Source: Reinekea forsetii
GTDB taxonomy: Bacteria; Pseudomonadota; Gammaproteobacteria; Pseudomonadales; Natronospirillaceae
Assembly (NCBI RefSeq): GCF_002795845.1
Contig: NZ_CP011797.1
Location: 1,697,501-1,761,500, forward strand
DNA: 64,000 nt
Direction: 5' to 3'
The notes under the pieces are model-generated. The model did no database searches. It saw only the letters and a list, made by a program, of their open reading frames with translations, and had not been told where the DNA came from. Of the stretch, positions 49,783 to 59,105 are shown piece after piece. The translations under genes and the position numbers were made by a program. Each line of letters begins with the position of its first letter. Within the stretch, counting starts at the first letter, position 1.

Positions 49783-51251
49783 CAGTAGCTCCGATTCACG
49801 CGCAGAACCTCTTCGATGGTGGTCACACCTGCCAACACCTTGACCTTGCCATCGTCGAGAATCGAATGAGCTGATTTACGGGCGTAGAGATCCAACTCCA
49901 GATCGCCAACCTGCTTATGAATCAGCTGACGCATACCGTCGTCGACCCTAAGCAATTCATAAACCCCGATCCGGCCTTTAAATCCCGTGCTTTTGCAAGC
50001 GGAACAACCATTGGCGCGGAATATCTCATAGGGTTCGTCTGCGCTCAGGCCCAAGAGTTCGCGTTCGCTGCTATCGGGATTATGCGCCACCTTACAGTCA
50101 TTACAGAGGGTGCGCACCAGGCGCTGAGATACTAGGCCGATAAGGCTCGATGCCAATAAAAAGGGTTCAATGCCCATATCTTGGAGTCGGGTAACGGCAC
50201 CAACCGCCGAGTTGGTGTGCAAGGTGCTGAGCACTAAATGGCCGGTCAAACTGGCTTGTACGGCAATTTCAGCGGTTTCAAGATCGCGGATTTCACCGAT
50301 CATCACGACATCGGGGTCTTGCCGGAGAATCGCGCGTAAACCGCGTGCAAAGGTCATCTCGACCTTGCTGTTCACCTGAGTTTGACCAATACCCGGTAGG
50401 CTATACTCAATCGGATCTTCGACCGTCATAATATTACGGAACTGGCTGTTTAGGGTCTGCAAGGCGGCATAGAGACTCGTAGTCTTGCCCGAGCCGGTCG
50501 GGCCGGTGACCAAAATAATGCCGTGCGGTCGAGAAATCAGGTCTTTCAACTTAGCATGATCATCCGGACTCAGACCCAGGTGAGCCAAATCGAGTCGACC
50601 GGCCTGCTTGTCTAGTATGCGCAAGACCACGCGCTCGCCATGGTTGGCCGGTATGGTCGAGACGCGCAAATCTACCTCTCGACCGGCCACACGCAGCGAT
50701 ATACGGCCATCCTGAGGTAGGCGTTTCTCGGCTATATCCATACGCGCCATCACCTTAATCCGCGACACCAAGAGTGGTGCTAAGGCGCGGCGCGGCTGCA
50801 CGACCTCGCGCAGGACACCATCGACTCTAAAACGGATCGATAGGCGTTTCTCAAAGGTTTCGATATGGATGTCGGAGGACCCTTCACGCACCGCCTCGGT
50901 CAGAATGGCGTTGATCAGGCGAATGATCGGCGCCTCATCGACTTGATCCATCAAATCTTCGGTCTCAGGAAAGGATTCAGCTAAGCTGCTCAAATCCATC
51001 GATTCGCCCAGCCCCTCAACCATCTGCATGGTTTCATCGGAGTCGGTCTGATAGGCGCGATTAAGCGCCTCGGCAAACTCGTTATCATTGATCAGTTCAA
51101 GCGGGACCACGGCTTCGATCAAGCGCTGTGCTTCTTGCATGGCGACTAGGTTAGCGTCGGGTCGATATAGCAAGCGCAGACCGTCGGCATGATGATAATC
51201 GATGACGACACCGTGTCTTTTTGCATATGCAAAGGGTAACTGTTTGTCCAT
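49782..51251 (-). CDS. gspE: Type II secretion ATPase GspE
   Basis: GspE is the cytoplasmic hexameric ATPase that drives T2SS pseudopilus growth. The 489-residue protein has an N1E/N2E region (1-240), Walker A GPTGSGKT at 250-257, an Asp box TVEDPIEY at 276-283, Walker B near 313-322 (DPDVVMIGEI) and the His box. The zinc-binding cysteines C383, C386, C416 and C419 are complete. It is the first gsp gene. gspC and gspD, often directly upstream, are missing here; instead a degenerate hybrid kinase gene precedes it by 105 bp on the same strand. Confidence 0.96.
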   Translation of the reverse strand: MDKQLPFAYAKRHGVVIDYHHADGLRLLYRPDANLVAMQEAQRLIEAVVPLELINDNEFAEALNRAYQTDSDETMQMVEGLGESMDLSSLAESFPETEDLMDQVDEAPIIRLINAILTEAVREGSSDIHIETFEKRLSIRFRVDGVLREVVQPRRALAPLLVSRIKVMARMDIAEKRLPQDGRISLRVAGREVDLRVSTIPANHGERVVLRILDKQAGRLDLAHLGLSPDDHAKLKDLISRPHGIILVTGPTGSGKTTSLYAALQTLNSQFRNIMTVEDPIEYSLPGIGQTQVNSKVEMTFARGLRAILRQDPDVVMIGEIRDLETAEIAVQASLTGHLVLSTLHTNSAVGAVTRLQDMGIEPFLLASSLIGLVSQRLVRTLCNDCKVAHNPDSSERELLGLSADEPYEIFRANGCSACKSTGFKGRIGVYELLRVDDGMRQLIHKQVGDLELDLYARKSAHSILDDGKVKVLAGVTTIEEVLRVNRSY

Positions 51252-51356
51252 GTTTTAATAAAACCAGTTAGAAATCGTAGAAAGAGTTTAACAGTAACGC
51301 CTAAGTAGTGAATTCTCCAGGGGATTCACGCCAACCTTACAACTGTTCTGGATTGC

Positions 51357-53513
51357 TTAGGCGGTCCAACGTTGAATCAATTCGATCAACTCCTCATGTT
51401 TGAGCGGTTTGGTAATGAAATCGTCCATGCCGGCGGTTAAACATTCGCGCTCAATCAGCGGCGTTTGTTCCGATGTCATCGCCACGATCGGGATATGCCG
51501 GCCGCTCGTGAGTTCGGCGCGACGAATCAGCCGAGTGGCCTCCATACCGTCCATCCGCGGCATGTAACAGTCCATTAACAATAGATCAAAATTATCCGTA
51601 TTGGCCAACTCGATGGCTTCTAGGCCATTACTGCAGGTCGTGGCACTGACACCCATGGGCTCAAGCATCTTCAGGATCATTTTTTGATTTAATAGCTTGT
51701 CTTCGGCAATCAGGATCCGGGTGTTGTCAAACCGCGTGCTGCTTTGGGTATGCTCATCGATCTGTTCGAGCGCGTTTCTGAGTGCCGATAAGAGTTGATC
51801 GCGGGCGACGGGCTTCTCAATGAAGGTATAGGGGATCTCGATATCGTTGAACAATCTGTGCTGCAATTCTGATGCATATAGAATGAGGTGGCTTTGCTGT
51901 CCGAAACGGCCCGCTAAGTGCTGGATTTTCTCCAACTGTGCCTGAGCAAACTGATCGTCAACCGATAGATTAAACAATACAAAGTCTGAATCGATACTAT
52001 CCGTCTGCTCAAAAAGGCGATCGAGGGTCCAGACCGCCACTTCCATATTCCAGCTCATAAACTCCGCGGCCAGGGAACGCTCAGTTTGAGGGCTCAGATC
52101 CACGAGCAACATGGATTTACCGGCCATAAACTTGGTCGGTCGAAACGAGCTGGCCTGCTGGGTGGTAGTGGTTATCGGCAAACGAACCGATATTTTCTGC
52201 AAATCCCCCTTCTGCTGCGCGCTTAAGGTCGCATTCATCGCCTTAAATTGCGCCGCGGCGACCATCAGAGTTAGTTGATCGGCGACATCCTCATTTTCTG
52301 GCAATATATCCATTTGCCGGTCCAATGCTGAGGTTAGGTCGCCCTGTTCCAGATCACTGTTGATAAAATAGAAGCTTATCAGCAGGCAGTCTTGGCCAAA
52401 CTCCGAGCCGACAGCAATCTTAACGGTTATTTCACCGGCATCGGCCATATCCAAGGTGAAATCGAGCAAGCGGCGAAAGGCATTGGACAGCCACTGGGGG
52501 TCCGCCTCGATGCGTTCGGGCACGTCCGGGTGGTACAGGTAGGACAGCTCGCGGCCGTTTTCATGGGCTTTAGGGCCCATATCTGCGAGCGCATGCTCGA
52601 GCGTTTTGCGCAAATTAAAAACCATCGATTCAGGCACGCGAGTCTGATCGCGTTGTTCAATAAAGGCTTCAAAATCGGTAATTAGATCAAGCATCGAAAA
52701 ACCGGAGCGGCGGGCAATGCCAAGCATGCCTTGGTTTTCAATATCAGTATCCTTAACCGACAGCATTCCCAAGACCCCGACCAGTCCGCTCATAGGGGTT
52801 TTCACCCGCTGCAACAACTGTTGGATAAAGCGGCGGTTGCTGGAGTTTTGCACGGTGGTGGCTTCGCGTGACTGCTCCAGGGCTGTTAAGCGTAATTTCA
52901 ACTCGTGATTGCTGGTCAGAAAGCTCCAGACCAGTTCTGACACCCGCCTAGCCGTACTGACCAAATAGAGGTACATGGCAATAAAACCCAAACCTATGAT
53001 CAGATTCACGACATTTTTTTCGAGAAATAGAAAGTAGATACTTAACGGAGCTAAAAGCATCAGTAGGTAAATGCTGACCGTGCGACCGTAGAGTGAATAG
53101 ACGAAGGTTCCGCCCGCGGCAATCGCCGAGGTATAGAGAATGCCCAGCATCATAATGGGGTCATCATGGCTCTGCGTCAGGCGATAGACCAGATAGACAG
53201 ACCAAGTGCCGGCATGCAAAAAACCGGACAGAATAAATACATCACGCCAGTGCGCAGGTCCCTTAGCATACCAACTTTCAAATTGGGCGATCATCACGAA
53301 GCGCCAGGCCGCCATTACTACCAGTAATAAACCGAAAATATACACCAGCTTCGGCGCGGGTCCGTTTTGCAGCAGATGCCACTCAATGATGATAAACAAA
53401 ACGAAGTGCAACAACGCGCTGGGAAGTCCCTGACGGCTGAGGGTTTGATCGATACGTTTTAAATTAGCTCGATCTTTTTGGGCTTTGTGACGGGGGCGAA
53501 AAAAGAAACTCAT
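51357..53513 (-). CDS. Hybrid sensor protein with degenerate kinase core and intact receiver
   Basis: A 718-residue membrane protein built like a hybrid histidine kinase: six or seven hydrophobic segments (about 30-185), a coiled-coil-like stretch, a HisKA/HATPase-like core (about 225-450), a first receiver-like domain (465-585) and a terminal receiver (598-715). In the HisKA motif the usual H-E-I-R-T-P reads Q-R-V-K-T-P, so the phospho-histidine is Gln235. The N-box asparagine and the G-boxes are not recognisable, and the first receiver has Asn where the aspartate should be (VLFNL). The last receiver keeps Glu604-Asp605, Asp648 (LLMDCYMP) and Lys702 (TKP). ATG 53513 was chosen; the frame opens 20 codons earlier. 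It lies upstream of the gsp operon. Confidence 0.85.
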   Translation of the reverse strand: MSFFFRPRHKAQKDRANLKRIDQTLSRQGLPSALLHFVLFIIIEWHLLQNGPAPKLVYIFGLLLVVMAAWRFVMIAQFESWYAKGPAHWRDVFILSGFLHAGTWSVYLVYRLTQSHDDPIMMLGILYTSAIAAGGTFVYSLYGRTVSIYLLMLLAPLSIYFLFLEKNVVNLIIGLGFIAMYLYLVSTARRVSELVWSFLTSNHELKLRLTALEQSREATTVQNSSNRRFIQQLLQRVKTPMSGLVGVLGMLSVKDTDIENQGMLGIARRSGFSMLDLITDFEAFIEQRDQTRVPESMVFNLRKTLEHALADMGPKAHENGRELSYLYHPDVPERIEADPQWLSNAFRRLLDFTLDMADAGEITVKIAVGSEFGQDCLLISFYFINSDLEQGDLTSALDRQMDILPENEDVADQLTLMVAAAQFKAMNATLSAQQKGDLQKISVRLPITTTTQQASSFRPTKFMAGKSMLLVDLSPQTERSLAAEFMSWNMEVAVWTLDRLFEQTDSIDSDFVLFNLSVDDQFAQAQLEKIQHLAGRFGQQSHLILYASELQHRLFNDIEIPYTFIEKPVARDQLLSALRNALEQIDEHTQSSTRFDNTRILIAEDKLLNQKMILKMLEPMGVSATTCSNGLEAIELANTDNFDLLLMDCYMPRMDGMEATRLIRRAELTSGRHIPIVAMTSEQTPLIERECLTAGMDDFITKPLKHEELIELIQRWTA

Positions 53514-53769
53514 ACGGACGTCATCTGACAGAGAAAACAGCGCAACTATACCCGTATCTTGGGCCATACCCAAGGCATTCGCGGGTTGTTTTTAAACTGA
53601 TAAGGCGGAGTTAGGCGTCGGTCTTGCTGAACGATTCAAAATGCAGCGAATAGGTAAGGATCTTGAGGTCTTGAACCGCTTAGGGGTTGGTTTACTGCCC
53701 TGCCCTTTTTACCTTTGCGTTTCTAATCTACGCTTAGTTAATAAGACGCACTATACGGACAGCTTTGTT

Positions 53770-54057
53770 ATGCGGTATCTATCTTCAGATTTAAATCTTT
53801 TTCGCGTCCTGCTGACCATCTACTTGCAGGGCAATTTGACTCGCGCCGGCAAGGTGCTGGGCGTTACGCAACCAGCCATTAGCAACGCCTTAGCGCGCTT
53901 GCGAACAATGTATGACGATCCGCTGTTTGTGCGCTCGGGCAGTCGGATGCGGCCCACCCAAAAAACCGAACAAATCATCCAGCAGGTCAGCATTGCCTTG
54001 GAATTGCTGACTTCAACGTTGAGTCCGGACCAGCCCATGCCCCAAGCCAAAGATTAG
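53770..54057 (+). CDS. LysR-type DNA-binding domain without effector domain
   Basis: A 95-residue protein that contains only the winged helix-turn-helix of LysR regulators: DLNLFRVLLTIYLQGNLTRA, then GVTQPAISNALARLRTMYDD and PLFVRSGSRMRPT. The roughly 200-residue sugar-binding-protein-like effector domain is absent: the frame stops at 54057 and no remains of it are found in the next 110 bp. It is either a truncated pseudogene or a functional short variant. The frame is open from 53641, but homology begins at ATG 53770, which has no clear ribosome site. It is convergent with etfA. Confidence 0.75.
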   Translation: MRYLSSDLNLFRVLLTIYLQGNLTRAGKVLGVTQPAISNALARLRTMYDDPLFVRSGSRMRPTQKTEQIIQQVSIALELLTSTLSPDQPMPQAKD

Positions 54058-54081
54058 AGGTTGGCGCTTAAGACCAATTAA

Positions 54082-54107
54082 CCGCCACGCCCGTTTGGGC
54101 TTGGCGG
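54082..54107. terminator. Hairpin between convergent LysR fragment and etfA
   Basis: CCGCCA-C-GCCC, loop GTTT, then GGGC-T-TGGCGG: ten paired bases with one internal mismatch. No T run; likely a weak bidirectional terminator. Confidence 0.45.
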
Positions 54108-54168
54108 GCCCGAACAAGATTCAGCCGGCCTGTCATCCCATAGCGATCCAGGCCTAAGTCGTGCTGAA

Positions 54169-55095
54169 TTAGAGCTGTTCGGTCAGTTCTGGGAGTGCAT
54201 CGAACAGATCGGCCACCAAACCGTAGTCGGCTACTTGGAAAATTGGGGCATCTGCATCCTTATTGATCGCAACGATGACCTTACTGTCCTTCATGCCGGC
54301 AAGGTGTTGAATTTGTCCTGAGATACCCACGGCGATATAGAGCTCCGGGGCAACGATCTTACCCGTTTGGCCGACCTGCATGTCATTGGGCACAAAGCCT
54401 TCATCGACCGCGGCACGAGACGCTCCAACTCCGGCACCGAGCTTATCGGCGACCTTGTAAAGCAGTTCGAAGTTCTCGCCGTTCTGCATGCCGCGACCAC
54501 CTGAGATCACCACGCGGGCCGCGGTGAGCTCGGGGCGTTCGGAAACAACCAAATCCTCGGAGATAAAACGACTGATACCCTGGTCGGAAGCCGCAGGCAG
54601 GTCTTCGATCGGGGCCTGGCCATCATTCGGGCATGGATCAAAGGCGGTACCGCGCACACTAATAACCTTGATTCGGTCCGTCGATTGCACCGTGGCTATG
54701 GCATTGCCAGCATAGATCGGGCGCTTAAAGGTATCCGGACTGTCGACCGTGATGATCTCCGAAATCTGTTCTACGTCGAGTTTTGCGGCAACCCGAGGGA
54801 GGAAGTTCTTGCCCGTGGTTGTGGCGGCGGTCAGGATATGGCTGTATTGATCGGCCACCGATAGCACCAATTCGGCCAAGTTTTCGGCCAAGCCGTGGGC
54901 GTAGTGCGCTGCGTCGCAGTTGAGCACTCGCTCAATGCCACTCAATTGCGCTGCCGCGTCGGCGACGCTCCGACAGTCGTGGCCGGCAACCAATAGATGG
55001 ACCGGCGCACCGAGCTTGAGCGCCGCGGCAACAACATTGGCGGTCACGGGCGTGAGTTCACTATTATTGTGGTCAGCTATAACTAAAATGCTCAT
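54169..55095 (-). CDS. etfA: Electron-transfer flavoprotein alpha subunit
   Basis: EtfA with EtfB forms the soluble FAD/AMP flavoprotein that collects electrons from acyl-CoA and other dehydrogenases and delivers them to the ETF:quinone oxidoreductase. The 308-residue length is typical. The C-terminal FAD domain has [39 protein letters not shown] and [15 protein letters not shown], the family signature around residues 195-270. It overlaps etfB by 4 bp. Control by PsrA is inferred from the operator over the etfBA promoter. The stop is followed by a hairpin beyond a short gap. Confidence 0.96.
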   Translation of the reverse strand: MSILVIADHNNSELTPVTANVVAAALKLGAPVHLLVAGHDCRSVADAAAQLSGIERVLNCDAAHYAHGLAENLAELVLSVADQYSHILTAATTTGKNFLPRVAAKLDVEQISEIITVDSPDTFKRPIYAGNAIATVQSTDRIKVISVRGTAFDPCPNDGQAPIEDLPAASDQGISRFISEDLVVSERPELTAARVVISGGRGMQNGENFELLYKVADKLGAGVGASRAAVDEGFVPNDMQVGQTGKIVAPELYIAVGISGQIQHLAGMKDSKVIVAINKDADAPIFQVADYGLVADLFDALPELTEQL

Positions 55096-55844
55096 GACAC
55101 CACCTTCGCTTCGTTTTTAAGTTTGTCGACCAGCTCTTGAATCGAGTTGACCTTAATACCGGCTGGGCGTTCCGCTGGCGGTTCAACCTTTAAGGTGTTG
55201 ACCGTTCGGCTTAGTTCAACGCCGAAATCCTCAGGGGTCTTTTTCTCCAGCGGTTTGCGCTTGGCTTTCATAATGTCGGGCAATTTAATGTAACGCGGCT
55301 CATTGAGGCGTAAATCGGTGGTGATGATGGCCGGCATCTTAAGCGAGACGGTTTGCGCGCCGCCGTCTATATCGCGCGTGACGGTAACCCAATCACCGTC
55401 AATCAAGACCTTGCTGGCGAAGGTCGCCTGAGCCAAGCCGGCGAGCGCGGCGAGCATTTGCCCGGTCTGATTGTTATCGGTGTCGATGGCCTGTTTCCCC
55501 AAGATCACCAGTCCAGGTTGCTCAAGGGCGACAATCTGCGCCAATATTTTCGCCACCACCAATGAACTGGCGGCCTCTTGCGTGACCACCAAAATGGCCC
55601 GATCCGCACCGATGGCCAGCGATCGGCGCAGCTGCTCTTCGGCTTTGGCTTCACCGATCGACACGACGATCACTTCAGAGGCGAGACCCTGTTCTTTGAG
55701 GCGCACGGCCTCTTCAACGGCGATATCACAGAAGGGATTGATGTCCATTTTAACATTAGCGAGTTCCACATCGGAATGATCCGCCTTGACTCGAACTTTG
55801 ACGTTGTAATCTACAACGCGTTTAACCGGAACGATGATTTTCAT
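55092..55844 (-). CDS. etfB: Electron-transfer flavoprotein beta subunit
   Basis: EtfB binds AMP and docks to acyl-CoA dehydrogenases through its recognition loop. The 250-residue product starts [20 protein letters not shown]. It has the ETF-beta signature with [20 protein letters not shown] near 115-135, and a recognition loop near 190-205 ([15 protein letters not shown]). It is the first gene of etfB-etfA, divergent from etfQO across 358 bp. A sigma-70-like promoter with a PsrA-type operator over its -35 lies about 180 bp upstream. Confidence 0.96.
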   Translation of the reverse strand: MKIIVPVKRVVDYNVKVRVKADHSDVELANVKMDINPFCDIAVEEAVRLKEQGLASEVIVVSIGEAKAEEQLRRSLAIGADRAILVVTQEAASSLVVAKILAQIVALEQPGLVILGKQAIDTDNNQTGQMLAALAGLAQATFASKVLIDGDWVTVTRDIDGGAQTVSLKMPAIITTDLRLNEPRYIKLPDIMKAKRKPLEKKTPEDFGVELSRTVNTLKVEPPAERPAGIKVNSIQELVDKLKNEAKVVS

Positions 55845-56022
55845 ACAGTCCTCATTAACTCATTGGTGCTTCAATATCGGTGAATAATCGACGACTACCT
55901 GAACCGAGACGACCGGCTAACGCTCACCTGCGCACAAACACAGGGTGAGCTCAAAACAGAGTGGGTCACATTTAGAATAGAGCGCGACAGCTGATCGTCA
56001 ACCCAGTTTAATTTAAGTCTTC

Positions 56023-56051
56023 ATTTAATCCGCTTTGGCGGCAAATTTCAA
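56023..56051 (-). promoter_or_regulatory. Sigma-70-like promoter for etfBA
   Basis: On the minus strand TTGAAA (-35) and TTAAAT (-10) are spaced by exactly 17 bp. The -35 overlaps the PsrA-type palindrome at 56050-56061, a layout that would let a repressor block RNA polymerase. The leader to etfB would be about 170 bases. Confidence 0.5.
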
Positions 56052-56061
56052 ACAGTTGTTT
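56050..56061. promoter_or_regulatory. PsrA-type operator between etfB and etfQO
   Basis: AAAC-AGTT-GTTT in the context TTCAAACAGTTGTTTTAA. It has the same AAAC-N4-GTTT spacing as the site before psrA and the same outer bases when that site is read on the minus strand (TTCAAACGATCGTTTAAAA). It is 142 bp before etfQO and over the etfBA -35. Confidence 0.6.
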
Positions 56062-56202
56062 TAATTTTTTCACGGTTAAGGTTAAACTCGTTACTGTTAT
56101 AGAGTTATTGTCATTTAAGCGCCGCTGAGACACAGCATATTCTTAACGCTAACCGGGTCCTTGGGCTTTGTTAGTCATTGCAGCGGCCAACCGGAGGTGT
56201 TT

Positions 56203-57858
56203 ATGGAACGCGAAGCCATGGAATTTGACGTGGTAATAGTCGGTGCTGGACCTGCGGGTCTGTCTGCTGCCATCAAGTTGATGCAAGGCGCACAGGCTCT
56301 GGAGCAGGAATTGAGCGTCTGCGTGGTTGAAAAAGGCTCCGAAGTCGGCGCCCATATACTATCGGGCGCGGTATTCGAAACCAGCGCCCTCAATGAATTG
56401 CTACCCAATTGGTCCGAGCTTGGGGCTCCCCTGCACACCCCTGTCACGCGCGATGAGATCTATGTGCTGCGCTCGGCGACCAGCCAAGTCAAGGTGCCGC
56501 ATTTTGCCGTACCCACTCCGATGAAGAACGACGGCAATTACATTATCAGCCTGGGCAATTTTTGCCGCTGGTTGGCCGAACAGGCCGAGGCCTTGGGCGT
56601 GGAAATATTTCCCGGCTTTGCTGCCGCGGAAGTGCTCTATGACGCCAAGGGTGCCGTTAAGGGCATCATTACCGGCGATATGGGCCGTGCCGCCGATGGC
56701 ACGGAGAAAGACGGCTTTGCCGCCGGAATGGAATTGCACGGCAAAACCACCCTGTTTGCCGAAGGTGCCCGCGGGCACTTGGGCAAGGCGCTGATCGAAC
56801 AATTCCAGCTTGCCCGGGGACAGGGTACCCAGCATTTTGGCTTGGGTATTAAAGAGCTCTGGGAAGTGCCAGCCGATATGCACGAACCGGGCCTAGTCGT
56901 GCACACGGCCGGTTGGCCGCTGGCCGAACAGGGTGCCTCCGGTGGTGCTTTTATGTACCACTTGGAAAACCAACAGGTCGCATTGGGTCTGATCACCGAT
57001 CTAGGCTATGACAATCCCTATTTGTCGCCGTTCGATGAATTTCAACGCATGAAGCACCACCCGCTCTTTGCCAAATATCTGACAAACGGCAAACGCCTGT
57101 CTTATGGCGCGCGGGCGTTGAATAAGGGCGGCTCGCAATGTCTGCCTAAAATGCACTTTCCGGGTGGGTTTTTAATTGGCTGTGATGCCGGCACGCTCAA
57201 CGGCGCTAAGATCAAGGGCACGCATACGGCTATGCAATCGGGCATGTTGGCGGCGCAAACCATTCTGGATCAGCTGGCAATTGGCCTTGAAGCCGGCCAG
57301 GATTTGGTGCATTTCGAAGCGCATTATAAAAATAGCAGCCTCTTTAAGGAATTGCATTTTCAGCGCAATTTTGGCCCGGCCCAGCACAAGTTCGGCAATA
57401 TCCTCGGCTCAGCCTACGCCTTTATCGATATGAATGTGTTTCGCGGCACCCTGCCCTGGACTCTGCAGGACTCGGTGCCCGACTACGCCACGCTCAAGCC
57501 GGCCGCGCAGTCTAAGATGCTTGAATACGGCAAGGCAGATGGCATCCTGTCCTTTGACAAGCTTAGTTCGGTATTTCTCTCCAATACCAATCACGAAGAC
57601 AACCAACCGGTTCACCTCAGGCTGACCGACCCAGATTTGCCCATCCGAGACAATCTGCCGCTCTATGCGGAACCGGCCCAGCGCTATTGTCCGGCCGGCG
57701 TGTATGAGGTAATTCAAGGGGCCGATGGCGCAGCCAAGTTTCAAATCAATGCGCAAAACTGCGTGCATTGCAAAACCTGCGATATCAAGGATCCGGCTCA
57801 AAATATCACCTGGGTGACCCCCGAAGGCGCGGGTGGGCCCAACTATCCCAATATGTGA
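56203..57858 (+). CDS. Electron-transfer flavoprotein:ubiquinone oxidoreductase
   Basis: ETF-QO (EtfD) is a membrane-associated FAD and 4Fe-4S protein that passes electrons from reduced ETF to ubiquinone, linking beta-oxidation to respiration. The 551-residue product has the FAD motif VVIVGAGPAGLSAAIKL near residue 8, a middle quinone-binding/ETF-docking region and the C-terminal cluster ligands: YCPAGVYEV with one cysteine and NCVHCKTCDIKDP with three. It ends GPNYPNM, as the family does. ATG 56203 has GGAGG upstream; the frame opens 14 codons earlier at a TTG. It diverges from etfBA and probably shares PsrA control. Confidence 0.95.
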   Translation: MEREAMEFDVVIVGAGPAGLSAAIKLMQGAQALEQELSVCVVEKGSEVGAHILSGAVFETSALNELLPNWSELGAPLHTPVTRDEIYVLRSATSQVKVPHFAVPTPMKNDGNYIISLGNFCRWLAEQAEALGVEIFPGFAAAEVLYDAKGAVKGIITGDMGRAADGTEKDGFAAGMELHGKTTLFAEGARGHLGKALIEQFQLARGQGTQHFGLGIKELWEVPADMHEPGLVVHTAGWPLAEQGASGGAFMYHLENQQVALGLITDLGYDNPYLSPFDEFQRMKHHPLFAKYLTNGKRLSYGARALNKGGSQCLPKMHFPGGFLIGCDAGTLNGAKIKGTHTAMQSGMLAAQTILDQLAIGLEAGQDLVHFEAHYKNSSLFKELHFQRNFGPAQHKFGNILGSAYAFIDMNVFRGTLPWTLQDSVPDYATLKPAAQSKMLEYGKADGILSFDKLSSVFLSNTNHEDNQPVHLRLTDPDLPIRDNLPLYAEPAQRYCPAGVYEVIQGADGAAKFQINAQNCVHCKTCDIKDPAQNITWVTPEGAGGPNYPNM

Positions 57859-57894
57859 CGGGCGCAGTCATTGACCGGATCTCGGACTTCGAGG

Positions 57895-58422
57895 TCAGGT
57901 CAACTCGCTACGATCGAGCGTGAATTCCGTTCCGGCGCTGTCCAACCACAGCACCCCTTGGCGCAGTCCCTGATGGTCCAAGGCATGGATCTGCCACTGA
58001 TACATTACACTGGGGCTGATTCGAGCGCTTAAGTTAGCGCGCCAAAGCATCTCTGGTTCGGCTGGGTAGTCTACCTTAAGCGGGTGATCCCGATCCAAAC
58101 AGGCCTGATCGCCCAGATTGTTGGTCACGATCCAGGTGTCACCGATCAATTGGGCGGAGACCACCACAAAGGGTGTGGCGGCGACTCGAATGCCCACCTT
58201 CTCCACCGGTGTGACCAAGAAATAACGTTCATCTTCCTTTTTCAGTACACTGGCAAACAGCTTAACCATCCGTTCCCGAGCTATCAGGCTGCCCTGATAG
58301 TACCACCGGCCATCGCGGCGAATTTCCAAATCAATATCACCACAGAAGTCAGGGTCCCATAACTCCACGGGCGCAACCGTTTGATTATTAATGTGTCGAT
58401 AGATATCAGTCAGTTCGATCAT
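57895..58422 (-). CDS. DUF1285-family protein
   Basis: A 175-residue soluble protein of the DUF1285 family, known from structural genomics but without an assigned function. PVELWDPDFCGDIDLEIRRD near residues 17-36, GRWYYQGSLI and RYFLVTPVEKVGI (about 66-78) are the family's conserved segments. Its start overlaps the tetR gene by 4 bp, so the two are co-translated. The gene is convergent with etfQO, 36 bp away, with no obvious terminator. Confidence 0.82.
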   Translation of the reverse strand: MIELTDIYRHINNQTVAPVELWDPDFCGDIDLEIRRDGRWYYQGSLIARERMVKLFASVLKKEDERYFLVTPVEKVGIRVAATPFVVVSAQLIGDTWIVTNNLGDQACLDRDHPLKVDYPAEPEMLWRANLSARISPSVMYQWQIHALDHQGLRQGVLWLDSAGTEFTLDRSELT

Positions 58423-59033
58423 TTAGGGCCACCCAGTGTGCGCACGGAATCGAGCAGAAAGCGGCTAAAGCCACGGCGATCACGAATCAGTTCAGGGAAT
58501 AGATCGGATTCGGTAATATGCGCCATGCCACTGGCCAATGACCAGAGCAAACCATAATGAAAGCGCGCCTTGTCCCGCTCTAACGGCTTCAGGTGCGCTA
58601 GGTCCAGTTCAATTATGGCGGCGAACTCATCGACATGCTGGCGGCGTAACAGTTGCCACTGCACAAACCGCTCCAATGTGCAGTCGGTCGCCTGCAAGTG
58701 TTTTTCCAGACGCATCAGAACTCGGTATTTCTTAACGAATTGGATTCGATATTTCAAATACTGCTCAAGTAGGTCCGCAGCCCCGCCTGAGGCCCCGATG
58801 TTAGTGAGTAAGGGCGTCACTGCGAGCTCATCGGTGAGTAGAATGGCGGCATAGACATCATCTTTGTTGGCGAAGTGTTTATAAAAAACCGATCGACTGA
58901 TGCCCGCAGCCTTGATCAATTGGGTTACCGTTATGCTGTTTTCATTGTGAATGGTAAATAGATTCAGGGCCGAACTAATCAAGGCTGTTTCAGCGGGGCT
59001 TTGTGGCTGAATCGCAATACTCGAAGTTAACAT
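58419..59033 (-). CDS. TetR-family transcriptional regulator
   Basis: A 204-residue TetR regulator. The N-terminal helix-turn-helix is ITVTQLIKAAGISRSVFYKH (about 34-53) followed by FANKDDVYAAIL. The C-terminal ligand domain does not match a named subgroup. It is coupled by a 4-bp overlap to the DUF1285 gene, and the pair forms a small minus-strand unit upstream of pilZ's 3' end. Its ligand and targets are unknown; no palindrome stands out in the 72 bp between it and pilZ. No strong ribosome site precedes the ATG. Confidence 0.87.
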   Translation of the reverse strand: MLTSSIAIQPQSPAETALISSALNLFTIHNENSITVTQLIKAAGISRSVFYKHFANKDDVYAAILLTDELAVTPLLTNIGASGGAADLLEQYLKYRIQFVKKYRVLMRLEKHLQATDCTLERFVQWQLLRRQHVDEFAAIIELDLAHLKPLERDKARFHYGLLWSLASGMAHITESDLFPELIRDRRGFSRFLLDSVRTLGGPK

Positions 59034-59105
59034 GCCAAGGTGTCCAGAGTGGTTAGGCCACCCAAACGGATGACATTATTAGCCGGAAGATTCGCTTGGG
59101 CCCAG

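Noticed and set aside
53641-53769. Upstream extension of the LysR-like fragment
   Set aside because: The added 43 residues show no similarity to LysR N-termini, which start at MRYLSSDLN; homology decides for ATG 53770.
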